From the NCBI RefSeq assembly GCF_000499845.2, contig NC_023749.2:8352013-8416012 (forward strand): 64,000 nt of DNA, given 5' to 3'. The DNA is from Phaseolus vulgaris (taxonomy: Eukaryota > Streptophyta > Magnoliopsida > Fabales > Fabaceae). The position numbers and the translations under genes were made by a program. Below, piece by piece: positions 1 to 11,139 of this stretch. The notes under the pieces are model-generated. The model had not been told where the DNA came from and did no database searches. It saw nothing but the letters and a program-made list of their open reading frames with translations. Each line of letters opens with the position of its first letter. Positions within the stretch are counted from its first letter, which is position 1.

Positions 1-1471
1 GACAGGTTGGTCCACTAACCCGCATAAATAAAAAATAATTATTTTACTTTTTTGTAAAACAAAAACCATACTACATCCACTCATTATTGTAGTGTGACAT
101 TTATTTTATTTTATTTAAAAAAATGAATTTAATGTACTAAAAATGAATGTTTTATTATAATTATTTTAATTTTTTTTTCCAACAATAATAAATAAATAAA
201 TAAGAACCATTTAGGGATGATTCATGTGCAAAATTGCAAATAACTCTTCGTTCCAAAACTTTCCTACTAACTTTCTATTAGAACAAATACCGTCTTACTC
301 ACCTAAATAAATAATTTATATTTAATCAAATAATACAAATCAAAAAATTATAAAAGTCAATTTTAAAAATAAAGAATTACAAAAGAAATAAAATATTCTG
401 AAATAACCTAGCTATTTTATTTTTCATAATATACCACATCTATTTTCAATTTCAGAATTCAATTTTTTTGAAATTGGTGGAGAAAAAAAAGCACTCTTCA
501 TCTGTTGATGTAGAGAAATACTATATTTTTGTTGGCATTAATTAGAATTTTCTCGATTAATGTAGTTAAAATTATTTTATGATAAATATCAATCACATAT
601 TTTCGGTGAAAGCTATTGTGATTATATTTGTTGATATCTATAAGATTTTTTCTGTCTAATATCGATTGCTAAAACTTTCAAACCACCTTAATTAATATAT
701 ATTTTTTGTAAGTGTTAGTCGAAAAAACATTCAAACAAAATTAATAAAAACTTGATAAAGAAATCAAATAAATATTTAAAAAAAACTTAATTGATGTTAA
801 TATTTTTTTTACTAATATTAGCTAAAAAGAACTTAAGAGACCCTTACAAAATATAATCTTCATTAAGAAATATCATTGAGTAATATTTTTAAAACTATTT
901 TTTTTGAAATAAACACAATTCAATTGTAATACATTTAAATTTTCAAAAAAATTGTAACATTTTCATTTCATATACAAGTTAAAGGTAGAAAGAAAAAAGA
1001 AACAATATAGAAGAAGAGATGAGAACATTGAGAATAGAAGACCATCTTATATAGGACCCACGCCACTTACTAGCTCTGTACTTACTGTATACCAGATTCT
1101 TGAGGCCACCATCTTACACAGGGCCCACATCCATTCCAGACTTATCTAACTTTCAATGCACCACCACCTTTTCTATTTTCCAAAAAATTATGAACTCAAT
1201 TTCCAAACATATATTTAATACCTTCATTATAATGAGATAATAAAAAACATAATATAAACATATAAAAAGGTATTGAGTATTATTTTTAAATATAAGAGAT
1301 TTTAACTCATTTCACATGAACTAAGAAAATACAAAGCTAAAAAGAAAATTGAAAAAAAGGGAAATGTTATTAAGTTATTGAACAGTAGTGGGAGAAAACA
1401 GAGGGAATGGGAAAGTCGTTGAAGCATAGTTAACATGAATAACCCAATGCCCTCTAACACACGCAACACTC
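1..1471. other. AT-rich intergenic DNA
   Basis: No coding region is recognisable on either strand. It is low-complexity A/T-rich sequence forming the 3' flank of the minus-strand RING-H2 gene. Short open frames overlapping 1302-1610 are antisense or out-of-frame shadows of that gene's C-terminal region. Confidence 0.7.
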
Positions 1472-2047
1472 CTAATCGAAGTTTGTTACGGAAATCACTT
1501 CTGTATCTTCTCCTTCTCCTTCTCCTCCTCTCACTGTCACCGACTCCACCTCTCCACATCTCTCGCAGCAGCACCGGCACACTGGACACGTGACCTGCTT
1601 CTCCAGCCACCTGTCAATGCATTCTGCGTGGAATACGTGCTTGCAGTACGCAATCATCTTCACCGCCCCTCCCTCTCCCACTTCCTCCAGACATATAGCG
1701 CACTCTCCTTGCCTTGCCGTCTCCGCCACCACCGCCAGAGACTTCGATGCCACGGAATCCGACGCCGCTCGTCTGCGGATGGCGCGGGACTCGGAGTCCG
1801 ACGCGGAGGAGTGCTGTTGGAAGTAGAGAAACACGAATCCGATGAAGAAGAAGGTGGTGAAGAGGATGAGGAAGACGTAGGCAACACTCGAGGTGAAAAC
1901 CGGACGAGTGGACACCTGAGAACTTCCTAAAGACACTTGCGGCGAAGAAGCGTTTGTGACGTGTTTGGCGTTAGGAAAAGGAGGCATGGATGTGGAGATT
2001 GGAACGTCCTCGTTCTGTAGCAGCAATCTACGGTAAGAGAAATTCAT
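1472..2047 (-). CDS. RING-H2 (ATL-like) membrane-anchored E3 ubiquitin ligase, intact parental copy
   Basis: Intronless, 191 aa. I start at the ATG at 2047 (MNFSYRR), because the upstream in-frame codon at 2074 is TTG and related copies begin M(D/N)FSYRR. A hydrophobic segment at about residues 55-76 is a transmembrane anchor. The C-terminal RING-H2 has all eight ligands with the spacing C116-x2-C119-x15-C135-x-H137-x2-H140-x2-C143-x10-C154-x2-C157 and the Trp147 expected for E2 contact. A Cys-rich stretch (CRCCCERC) and an acidic Gly/Glu tail follow. Known of the family: plant RING-H2 proteins of this layout are membrane E3 ligases. The GLD motif and the Pro before the third Cys that are typical of classical ATLs are not evident, so 'ATL-like' is safer than ATL. 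Ten decayed copies lie to its right. Confidence 0.88.
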   Translation of the reverse strand: MNFSYRRLLLQNEDVPISTSMPPFPNAKHVTNASSPQVSLGSSQVSTRPVFTSSVAYVFLILFTTFFFIGFVFLYFQQHSSASDSESRAIRRRAASDSVASKSLAVVAETARQGECAICLEEVGEGGAVKMIAYCKHVFHAECIDRWLEKQVTCPVCRCCCERCGEVESVTVRGGEGEGEDTEVISVTNFD

Positions 2048-2140
2048 TTTTTTTTTAAATTTCTCAGCAACCAAACACTGTCTAATGTGCTTGTTTGTGA
2101 GAATCAGAAAGGTGTTGCAGTGCAGTGTTGTGTTAGGAGC

Positions 2141-2157
2141 TTTTATATTTTATAATT
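2141..2157 (-). promoter_or_regulatory. Probable TATA box of the RING-H2 gene
   Basis: On the minus strand the sequence reads TATAAAATATAAAA about 95 nt upstream of the ATG, a normal distance for a plant core promoter. The sequence upstream of this gene is unlike the spacer shared by the decayed copies, so the intact copy has its own promoter. Confidence 0.45.
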
Positions 2158-2159
2158 TT

Positions 2160-2707
2160 AACAATGATAAACAGTGGAGAGTAAATTAATATGGGTGTAA
2201 TAAATAAATTAGAGTGTGAATGACATGATAGGGACAGAGAATGGGAGCCACAGCATTTAATCAGTGACTCTCGCGTTTACGGGAATGTTGGATTGAACCT
2301 TCTAAATACATATTAATTTGTTATGTTTGTGTCTACTCCAATTAATTTTGGAAAGTGAATTTAATTTTTTTATTTTGGAGTAAGATTGTGGAATAAGATT
2401 GTGCAGGTGACGTGACTATAGGACAGAACCGACTGTTTGCTCTGTTCCATTCTATCCTTAAGTTCTTGGGAACCATAAAAAGTACTGTTAGCTACTGGAC
2501 TAGCTGCTTCACTGAGAATTATCTATGGAGCTACTCCTCTATATACTCAAAATACTCAAATCTTATGATATAAACATGTAAGGTTAGTGAACCGGGAGAT
2601 CAATAAATTATAATTCTCGGTTTAAACGATTAAAATAAATTATTATTATCTTAGAAATTAAAATAAATTATTATATTTTTTTTACTATTATCTACTCCAC
2701 CTCTCTA
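2160..2707. other. Upstream region of the RING gene grading into the 3' flank of decayed copy 2
   Basis: No gene seen. The last ~100 bases (AT-rich, then TACTCCACCTCTCTA) match the C-terminal/3' side of the decayed RING copies. They are the left part of copy 2, cut off from the rest by the copia insertion. Confidence 0.5.
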
Positions 2708-2975
2708 TGTTGGTTATTAATTCAAATTTTATTATTATTAGTTCAGATTTATTATTCTTAAACTATTTTACCGTTATATTACATTAATAGTCAATTTACA
2801 GGCCTGTTAGTATTCTTAGTTTATAGCTTCTAGTAATTGTAATTATTATATATATATATATATATGATTTAGTGAATCAAAATGAATAAGATCAGTTTTA
2901 CAATTTTGTGCAATTACGTTCAATCAGTTGCTATAACCTTTTATTTTTTTTTATTTCTTTCCATTAGTTCCTACA
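2708..2975 (+). repeat. 5' LTR of the copia element
   Basis: 268 bp, TG...CA ends, about 10 bp longer than the 3' LTR partly through a longer (TA)n run near 2850. Scattered substitutions against 5410-5667 mean the insertion is not brand new. Confidence 0.92.
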
Positions 2976-5173
2976 ACTGGTATCAAGAGCTAGTCTGTTA
3001 TCATGAACTCTACCCAATCTTTGATGGAAAAAATTACAATCGATGGTGTGTGCAAATGAGAGTTTTGTTTGATTATCATGAGTTATGGGATGTTGGAGTG
3101 TCTGCATTAGCTGCTAATGCAACTAAGGCGCAACGAGTAGCGCATCGTGATCAGAAGAAGGACAATAAGGCTTTGTATCTCATCCATCAAGGGATGAATG
3201 ACGAGACGTTTGAACAGATAGAAGGAGCAACAACTGTCAGTGAGACTTGGACAATTTTGTCAACCAATTATAAAGGTGATGATAAGATCAAAAGGGTGCA
3301 TCTTCAAACCCTAAGACGCCAATATGAACGGTTGCAGATGGAAACAACAAAGACTATTGATATCTATATAAATAAAGTTCTTGCCTTGACAAATCAAATG
3401 AAGACCAATGGTGAAACACATTCGGAGCAGGCAAATGTGGAAAATATTTTGAGATCTTTAACTCCCATATTTGAATATGTTGCCGCAATTGAAGAGGCCA
3501 ATGACATTTCAAAAATGACAGTAAGGTTATTGTCTGGTTCTCTACGAGCGCATGAGCAGCGGATGAATGACAATAAGATTGAAAAACTAATTGAACAGGC
3601 TTTACAAGCACAAGCCTCAATTGGTAGTTCCTATCATAAACATGGTAGTTATTTCAACAAAGGTCGTGGTGGCCAGAATCATGGAGGCGCTTGGTGCGAG
3701 GAACGTGGTCGTGGAGGACGAGGAGACATTTATAACAAATCAAATGTTGAGTGTTATAATTGCCATAAACGTGGCCATTATGCAAATGAGTGCAGATTAA
3801 AAGGTGATAATCATGCTGCCAATTGTGCTCAGGAAGAGAGTAATCACGTACAAGATGAAGGAGATCATGCAGTACTAATGGCAGCCACTTCAAATGAAAC
3901 TCCAAACAATCAGACTTGGTATTTGGATACAGGTTGCACAAATCATATGTGTGGTAAGAAGGAGTTGTTTGCAGATTTGGATGACTCATTTCGCACAAAA
4001 GTGAAATTCGGTGATGGCAGGTTCGTTCCGGTGACTGGAAAAGGGCGAATTCTTATCACATTGAAGAATGGTGATCACAGGTACATCTATGATGTTTTCT
4101 ATGTACATGATATGAAAAGTAATTTGTTGAGTATGGGGCAGCTGGCTGAGAAGGGTTATGTGATGCACATAGTTGAAAATAAATTATCAATTTTTGATAA
4201 AAAAGGTAGTTTGATTCTTAAATCCTTTTTATCAAAAAACCGCATGTTTCCAGTAGATATTCATATGGGTGATTTCAAGTGCTTGAATGCAATAGTGAAT
4301 AATGAATCGTGGTTATGGCATTTACGCTTTGGGCACTTAAATTTTCAAAGTTTGGAAAATCTTTCCAAAAGAAATTTAGTGAATGGTTTACCCCATATTC
4401 ATCACCCGGATCAATTGTGTGAGACTTGCATTTTTGGAAAGAATCACAGGATACCATTTGTTAAGGAGTCTTGGCGTGCAAAATTTCCTTTGGAGCTTGT
4501 TCATACAGATGTTTGTGGCCTGATGAACATATCATCAGTTGGAGGTAATAAGTATTTTTTAACCTTTATTGATGATTTTTCAAGGAAAACCTGGATTTAT
4601 GTATTGAAAAGCAAGGATGAGGTATTTCACTGCTTTAAAATATTTAAAGCATTTGTTGAAAGAGAGAGTGACAGACAAATCAAGATGGTGCGTAGTGATG
4701 GAGGAGGTGAGTACAAGTCTAATGAATTCAAGAGGCACTGTGAAGAACTTGGGTTGCAACATAACATAACTTGCCCCTACACACCTCAACACAATAGAGT
4801 TGCTGAGAGAAAGAATAGAACAATCATGGACATGGTGAGGAGCATGCTTAAAGCGAAAGGTATGCCAAATTATTTTTGGGTTGAGGCCGTAACATGTGCG
4901 GTATATTTGATAAACAGATCACCCACTTGGAGTGTTCCTAACACAACTCCGATTGAGGCATGGAGCGGAATCAAACCAAATGTGCAACACTTGAAAGTAT
5001 TTGGGTCCATTACTTATGCCCATGTCCCTAAGACAACAAGATCGAAGTTGGATGATAAGGCAGTGAAGACTATTCTCATTGGTTATAAAAATGGAGGATA
5101 CAAACTGTATAATCCAATGACAAAGAAGGTGATTATTAGTCGTGATGTTACATTTGCCGAAGATGAGGAATGA
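2882..5173 (+). CDS. Copia gag-protease-integrase reading frame (transposon protein, RT missing)
   Basis: Open for 763 codons. In order: gag (UBN2-type, about residues 45-230), CCHC zinc knuckle at about 290-304 (C-x2-C-x4-H-x4-C), aspartic protease motif DTG at about 348, GAG-pre-integrase H/C zinc region at about 478-520, and an integrase core with Asp (HTD, ~541), Asp (RSD, ~604) and Glu (AERKN, ~640). The frame ends by a stop just after the integrase. The first ATG of this frame lies inside the 5' LTR. The likely genuine gag ATG at 3003 is in a different frame, out of register by one base with the downstream gag. The frame is therefore open but probably not translated normally. Confidence 0.85.
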   Translation: MNKISFTILCNYVQSVAITFYFFLFLSISSYNWYQELVCYHELYPIFDGKNYNRWCVQMRVLFDYHELWDVGVSALAANATKAQRVAHRDQKKDNKALYLIHQGMNDETFEQIEGATTVSETWTILSTNYKGDDKIKRVHLQTLRRQYERLQMETTKTIDIYINKVLALTNQMKTNGETHSEQANVENILRSLTPIFEYVAAIEEANDISKMTVRLLSGSLRAHEQRMNDNKIEKLIEQALQAQASIGSSYHKHGSYFNKGRGGQNHGGAWCEERGRGGRGDIYNKSNVECYNCHKRGHYANECRLKGDNHAANCAQEESNHVQDEGDHAVLMAATSNETPNNQTWYLDTGCTNHMCGKKELFADLDDSFRTKVKFGDGRFVPVTGKGRILITLKNGDHRYIYDVFYVHDMKSNLLSMGQLAEKGYVMHIVENKLSIFDKKGSLILKSFLSKNRMFPVDIHMGDFKCLNAIVNNESWLWHLRFGHLNFQSLENLSKRNLVNGLPHIHHPDQLCETCIFGKNHRIPFVKESWRAKFPLELVHTDVCGLMNISSVGGNKYFLTFIDDFSRKTWIYVLKSKDEVFHCFKIFKAFVERESDRQIKMVRSDGGGEYKSNEFKRHCEELGLQHNITCPYTPQHNRVAERKNRTIMDMVRSMLKAKGMPNYFWVEAVTCAVYLINRSPTWSVPNTTPIEAWSGIKPNVQHLKVFGSITYAHVPKTTRSKLDDKAVKTILIGYKNGGYKLYNPMTKKVIISRDVTFAEDEE
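2978..2990 (+). other. Primer-binding site (initiator Met-tRNA type)
   Basis: TGGTATCAAGAGC lies two bases after the 5' LTR. It resembles the usual plant copia PBS TGGTATCAGAGC with one extra A. Confidence 0.8.
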
Positions 5174-5409
5174 CAATGGAATGCAACAACTGAAATGGAT
5201 TCGAAAAAACGATATATTTATGTTTTGAACGATGATGTGGAAGATCGAGTCACTCTTGAAGCACCTACAGTTCAACATGAAGCTGTAGTTCAACCTGAAG
5301 CTGTAATTCAACCAATCAGAAGCTATGAATGAAGAATTGATGGCGATTGAGAAAAACAATATCATGACTCAAATTGAGAAGATTGTTCCAAATCAGAATT
5401 AAGGGAGGA

Positions 5410-5667
5410 TGTTGGTTATTAATTCAGATTTTATTATTATTAATTCAAATTTATTACCCTTAAACTATTTTACCGTTATATTGCATTAATGGTCAATTTA
5501 CAGGCCTGTTAGTATTCCTAGTTTATAGCTTCCAGTAATTGTAATTATTATATATATGATTGAGTAAATCAAAATGAATAAGATCAGTTTTGCAATTTTG
5601 TGCAATTACGTTCAATCAGTTGCTATAACCTTTTGTCTTTTCTTATTTCCTTCCATTAGTTCCTACA
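5410..5667 (+). repeat. 3' LTR of the copia element
   Basis: 258 bp, TG...CA ends, preceded by the purine tract and followed by the CTCTA target duplication. Confidence 0.92.
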
Positions 5668-6135
5668 CTCTACACCACTTGTAACCGGCACACGGAGCAT
5701 GTCATTTGCTTCTCTAGTCATCATCTAGCCATCTGTTAATGTAATTCGTGTGTAATACACAATCACATTCAAGCTCTCTCCCTCTCCCACCTCTTCTAGA
5801 CATATAGCACACTCTTCCTATCTCGCCGTCTCCACCACCACCGTTAGAGATTTCAACTTCATGGAATTTGACGACACTCGCTCGTGGATGGTGCGGAACT
5901 CGGAGTTCGACAAGGAGTGCTATTAGAAGTAGAAAAACACAGATCCAATGAAGAAAAAGGCAGTGAAGAGGATGAAGAAGATGTAGGCAACACTCGAAGT
6001 GAACACAAGACGAATGAACACTTCCTAAGGCCACTTGCGACGAGGAAGCGTTTGTGACGTAATTAGTGCGAGGGAGATGAGGCATAAACGTGGACATTGG
6101 AATGTCCTCGTTCAATAGCAACAATCTAACGGTAA
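5668..6135 (-). pseudogene. Decayed RING-H2 copy 2, split by the copia element
   Basis: Reads on the minus strand as MSTFMP...NASSSQV followed by frameshifts. The start codon is gone (ATGGAT replaced by AATATT), and one extra T after TACCG shifts the YRR segment and creates a stop. The transmembrane and RING regions survive only in shifted pieces. Unlike copies 3-10 it still has a Cys codon at the eighth zinc position. Its 3' part lies on the far side of the copia element (about 2600-2707). Confidence 0.8.
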
Positions 6136-6539
6136 GAGAAAATATTTTTTTTTCAAGTATGAGGTTAGATAGCTTGATTAAAAATAATTAAAGTTTTGTT
6201 TTGCATATATTTTTTTTTATATATCTATGTAAATGTATAAGAATGTCTAAGCAAAGTTTTTCCTTTTTTGACTGGTGTCTGGATCCTCTGGTTTGTATGT
6301 ATTCGATTAAACATAAGTGATTTATTTAAGTTGGTTAAACTGTATTTGTTTTAGAAGGAATTTAGTGGCAAACTTATGGAAAAAGAGGTTGTTCGTTTTG
6401 TGCGATTTTGTACATAGGTTGGATCACAGGTGATTCGTATTTATTTATTTTTTATTATTGATTAAAAAAACTAACTCATTTAAATGATTAACATAAAATA
6501 TTTTTTTAGTACTTTAAATTCAATTTTTCATATTCTTCT

Positions 6540-7133
6540 TCTCTCAATGTCACTGTCACTGACTCCACCTATCCACACCTCTTGTAGCAACACCATCATA
6601 CGGGGCACGACACCTACTTCTCCAGCCACCTCTCCACACCTCTCGCAGCAGCACCGTCACACGGGCCGTGACACCTGCTTCTCTAGCCACCTATTAATGC
6701 AATCTGCATGGAACACATGTCTGCTATACACAATCATCTTCACCTCCTCTCCCTCTCCTACCTCTTCCACACATATAGCGCACTCCCCCTGCCTCGTCGT
6801 CTCCGCCACCACAGCCAGAAACTTTGACGACACCGAATCCAACGACACTCGCTCACGAATGGTGTCAGACTCGGAGTTTGACGAGGAGGAGGAATGATTT
6901 TGGTAGTAGAGAAACATGAATCCTTTGAAGAAGAAAGCGGTGAAGAGGATGAGGAAGACGTAGGCAACTCTCGAAGTGAACATCGGACAAATGGACACTT
7001 CCAGAGGACTTCCTAAGGACACTTGTAGCAAGGAAGCGTGTATGGCGTGATTAAAGTGAGGGAGAGGAGGCATAAACATGGATATTGGAACTTCCTCGTT
7101 CAATAGTGACAATCTACGGTAAGAGAAATCCAT
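6540..7133 (-). pseudogene. Decayed RING-H2 copy 3 (longest surviving frame, RING truncated)
   Basis: The ATG is present and 158 codons stay open (6657-7133), including the transmembrane segment. The RING is damaged: the third ligand Cys is Ser (YSRH), the seventh is lost (SRPV instead of TCPVC), and a TGA replaces the eighth Cys codon. A product would be a membrane protein with a non-functional RING. Transcription cannot be judged from sequence. Confidence 0.75.
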
Positions 7134-7529
7134 TTTTTAACTATGAGGATTGTAATAAGGCTTGATTAAAAATAATTAAAGTTTTAATTTGCACATATTT
7201 TTCTTATATATATCTAAATGTATAAGAATATGTTATCAAAGTTTGTCCTTCTCTGACTGAGGTCTAGATCCCCTGATTTATATGTATTCGATTAAACATA
7301 ACTGATTTATTTAGGTTGGTCAGACTGTAATTTTTCTAGTAGGAAATTAGCGGCAAACTTCTAGAAGGAGGGATTGTTCATTTTGTGCGATTTTGTACAA
7401 AGGTTGGATTACCCTTAAAGTGGTTCTTATCTATTTTTTATTTATTATTGATTAGAAAAACTATATCCTATAAATAATTAAAATAAAATATTTTTATACA
7501 TTAAATTCAACTTTTCATATTTTCATTCT

Positions 7530-8033
7530 CCATCTCTCAATGTCACTGACTCCACCTCTCCACACTCTCGCAGTAGCACCGTCACACGGGGCACGTCACC
7601 TGTTTCTCCAACAACCTGTTAATGCAATCTGCGTGGAACACGTGTCTGCAATACACAATCATCTTCATGACCTCTCCCTTTCCAACCTCTTCCAGACAGA
7701 TAGTGCACTCCCCCTGATTGTTGTCTCCGCTACCACCGCTAGAGACTTCAACGCCATCTGACAAGACTCACTCGCGGATGGCGCCGGGCTCGAAGTCTAA
7801 CGAGGAGAAGTGCTTTTGGAAGTAGAGAAACACGAATCCGATGAAAAAGAAGGCGGTGAAGAGGATGACGAAGACGTAGGCAACGCTTTAAATGAACATC
7901 ATACGAATGGACACTTCTATAGGACTTCCTAAGGAAACTTGCGACGAGGAAGCATTTGAGACGTGATTAGCGTGAGGGAGCGGAGCCATGAACGTGGACA
8001 TTGGAACGTCCTCGTTTAATAACAAAAATCCAT
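7530..8033 (-). pseudogene. Decayed RING-H2 copy 4
   Basis: An ATG remains, but part of the YRRLLLLNE segment is deleted, a TAA follows the HATNASS-like region (before the membrane segment), and there are frameshifts near 7760. The RING part (7582-7764) reads CTICLEEV...NRLLEKQVTCPV and stops at the TGA replacing the eighth Cys. Confidence 0.75.
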
Positions 8034-8439
8034 TTTTTTTAACAATGAGGATTGTTAGAAGACTTGATTAAAATTAATTAAAGTATTTATTTGCATTTAT
8101 TTTTCCTATTTATCTATGTAAATGTATAAGAATATGTTATCAAAGATTGTCCTTCTCTGAGTGGTGTCTAGATCCCTTGGTTTGTATGTATTTGATTAAA
8201 CATAAGTGATTTATTTAGGTTGGTCAGGCGGTATTTGTTCTAATAGGAAGTTGGCGGTAAACTTCTGGAAGTAGAGGTTGTTCGTTCTGTGCGATTTTGT
8301 ACATAAGTTGGATCACCCTTAAATTGGTTCTTATTTATTTATTTTTTATTGTTGATTAAAAACAACTAACTCCTTTAAATGATTAAAATAAAATATTTTT
8401 TAAGACACTAAATTAAATTTTTCATATTCTCCTTCTCCT

Positions 8440-8849
8440 TTTCTTTATGTCACCAACTCCACCTCTCCACACATCTCGCAACAACACAGTCACATATGGC
8501 ACTCCCCCTGCCTCGCCGTCTCCGCCACCACCGCTAGAGACTTGGATGCCATCGAATTCGACGACACTCGCTCGCGGATGGTGCGGGACTCAGAGTCCCA
8601 TGAGGAGGAGTGCTTTTGAAAGTATAGAAACACGAATCCGATGAAAAAGAAGGCGGCGAAGAGGATAAGGAAGACGTAGGTAACAGTCGAAATGAACATC
8701 AGACGAATGAACACTTCCAGAAGACTTCCTAAGGATACTTGGGACGAGGAAGCGTTTGTGGCATGATTAGTGTGAGGGAGAGGAGGCATGGACGTGGACA
8801 TCGGAACGTTCTTGTTTAATAGCAGTAATCTACGATAAGAGAAATCCAA
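8440..8849 (-). pseudogene. Decayed RING-H2 copy 5, RING deleted
   Basis: The start codon is TTG. The N-terminal, transmembrane and linker parts stay open to ...ETARQGEC, but about 120 bp encoding most of the RING is missing. The frame jumps from the first RING Cys to the sequence near the eighth and stops. This explains the shorter unit spacing here. Confidence 0.78.
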
Positions 8850-9259
8850 TTTTTTTAACTATGAAAATTGTTAGAAGGCTTGATTAAAAGAATTAAAGTT
8901 TTGACTTGCATCTATTTTTCCTATATATGTATGTAAATGTATAACAATATCTTTATCAAAGTTTTTCCTTCTCTGACTAGTGTCTAGATCCCTTGGTTTG
9001 TATCTATTCGATTAAACATAAGTGATTTAAGTAGGTTCGTAAGACTGTATTTGTTCTATTAGGAAATTAGTGGCAAAATTCTGAAAGGATGGGTTGTTCT
9101 TTTTGTGCAATTTTGTACATAGGTTGGATCACACTATAGTGGTTCTTATTTCTTTATTTTTTATTGTTGATTAAAAAAACTAACTACTTTAAATGATTAA
9201 AATAAAATATTTTTTTAATACATTAAATTCAATTTTTCATATTCTCCTTCCCCTTCTTT

Positions 9260-9778
9260 CAATGTCATCGACTCTACCTCTCCACACAACTCGTAGCAGC
9301 ACCGTCATACGGGGCACATCACCTGCTTCTCTAGTCACCTGTCAATGCAATTCGCGAGGAACACGTGCCTGCAATACACAATGGTTTTCACTGCCTCTCC
9401 CTCTCCCACCTCTTCCAGACATATAACGCACTCCCCTTGCAGCGCTGTCTCCGCCACCACCATCAGAGACTTCGACGCCACGAAATTCGATGAAACACAC
9501 TTGTGGATGGCACGAGACTCAGATTTCCACGAGGAGGAGTGCTTTTGGAAGTATAAAAACACAAATCCAATGAAGAAAAAGGCGACGAAGAGGATAAGGA
9601 AGATGTAGGCAACGCTCGAAATGAACATCGGACGAATGGACACTTCCAGAGGACTTCTTAAGGATACTTGCGGCGAGGAAGCGTTTGTGGCATGACTAGC
9701 GTGAGGGAGATGAGGCATGGACGTGGACATTAGAACGTTCTCGTTTAAGAGCAGTAATCTACGGTAAGAGAAATCCAA
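9260..9778 (-). pseudogene. Decayed RING-H2 copy 6
   Basis: TTG replaces the start codon. The frame is otherwise open for about 147 codons through the membrane segment. The RING has a ligand His changed to Leu (VFLANC) and ends at a TGA in place of the conserved Trp after CIDR. Array type A (leader CGTTCTCGTTTAAGAGCAGT). Confidence 0.75.
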
Positions 9779-10209
9779 TTTTTTTAACTATGGGGTTGTT
9801 AGAAGGCTTGATTAAAAGAATTAAAGTTTTGATTTGCATTTATTTTTTCTATATATGTATGTAAATGCATAACAATATATGTACGTAAATGCATAACAAT
9901 ATCTTTATGAAAATTTTTCCTTCTTCGAATGGTGTCTAGATCCCCTGGTTTGTATGTATTTGATTAAACATAAGTGATTTATTAAGGTAGGTTAGAGTGT
10001 ATTTGTTCTAGTAGGAAGTTAGCGGTAAACTTCTGGACGTAAGGTTGTTCGTTCTGTGCGATTTTGTACATAGGTTGGATCACCCTAAAGTGGTTCTAAT
10101 TTCTTTATTTTTTATTGTTAATTAAAAAAACTAACTACTTTAAATTATTAATATAAAATATATTTTTAATACATTAAATTCAATTTTTCATATTCTCCTT
10201 CACCTTCTT

Positions 10210-10732
10210 TCAATGTCATCGACTCCACCTCTTCATACAACTCGTAGCAACACTGTCACACGGGGCACGTCACCTGCTTCTCCAGCCACCTGTCAATGCA
10301 ATCCGCGTGGAACACGTGCCTGCACTACACAATAGTCTTCACCGCCTCTCCCTCTCCCACCTCCTCCAAACATATAGCACACTCCCTTTGCCTCGCCGTC
10401 TCTGCAACCACCGCCAAAGACTTCGATGCCACGGAATCCAACGACACTCGTTTGCGGATGGCACATAACTCGAAGTTCGACGAGGAGGAATGCTTTTGGA
10501 AGTGGAGAAACACAAATCCGATCAAGAAGAAGGCGGTGAAGAGGATGAGGAATACTAGGAAGCACTCGAAGTGAACATCGAACGAATGGACACTTCCAGA
10601 AGACTTCTTAAGGACACTTACAACAAGGAAGCGTTTATGGCATGATTAGCGTGAGGGAGAGGAGGCATGGACGTGGACATTGGAACGTCCTCGTTTAAGA
10701 GCAATAATCTAAGGTAAGAGAAATCCAATTTT
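10210..10732 (-). pseudogene. Decayed RING-H2 copy 7
   Basis: Start codon lost (TTG). A one-base deletion with local change in the membrane-segment coding region (AATACTAGGAAGC instead of GACGTAGGCAAC on the plus strand) shifts the frame. The nonsense codon at the eighth zinc position is present. Array type B; nearly matches copy 9. Confidence 0.75.
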
Positions 10733-11139
10733 TTTTTAACTATGAGGGTTGTTAGAATGCTTGATTAAAACTAATTAGTTTTGATTTGCATATATTTTTC
10801 TTATATATGTATGTAAATGTAAAAGAATATATTATAAAAAAATTTCCTTCTCTGACTGGTGTCTAGATCCCCCGGTTTGTCTGTATTCGATTAAACATAA
10901 GTGATTTATTTAGGTTGGTCAAACTAATTTGTTTTAGTAGAAAGTTAGCAGTAAACTTCTGGACGTAAGGATTGTTCGTTCTGTGCGATTTTGTACATAG
11001 GTTGGATCATAAAGTGGTTCTTATTTCTTTATTTTTTTATTGTTGATTAAAAAAAACTAACTACTTTAAATTATTAAAATAAATTATTTTAATACATTTA
11101 ATTCAATTTTTCATATTCTCCTTCCCCTTCTTTCAATGT

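Larger units (their letters stand above)
2708..5667 (+). mobile_element. Complete Ty1/copia element lacking reverse transcriptase/RNase H (2,960 bp)
   Basis: The element has direct LTRs (2708-2975 and 5410-5667) starting TGTTGG and ending CCTACA, a primer-binding site just inside the 5' LTR, a purine tract (AAGGGAGGA, 5401-5409) just before the 3' LTR, and 5-bp target duplications CTCTA at 2703-2707 and 5668-5672. The internal part encodes gag, protease and integrase. After the stop at 5171-5173 a short shifted frame resembles the very beginning of the RT domain (AMNEELMAIEKN, about 5315-5355), and within ~50 bp the purine tract begins. The whole RT-RNase H segment is therefore deleted and the element is non-autonomous. 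It is inserted in the C-terminal coding side of decayed RING copy 2. Confidence 0.92.

Noticed and set aside
2045..2074. N-terminal extension of the intact RING protein (9 residues)
   Set aside because: The upstream codon is TTG; related copies start at the internal M(N/D)FSYRR.
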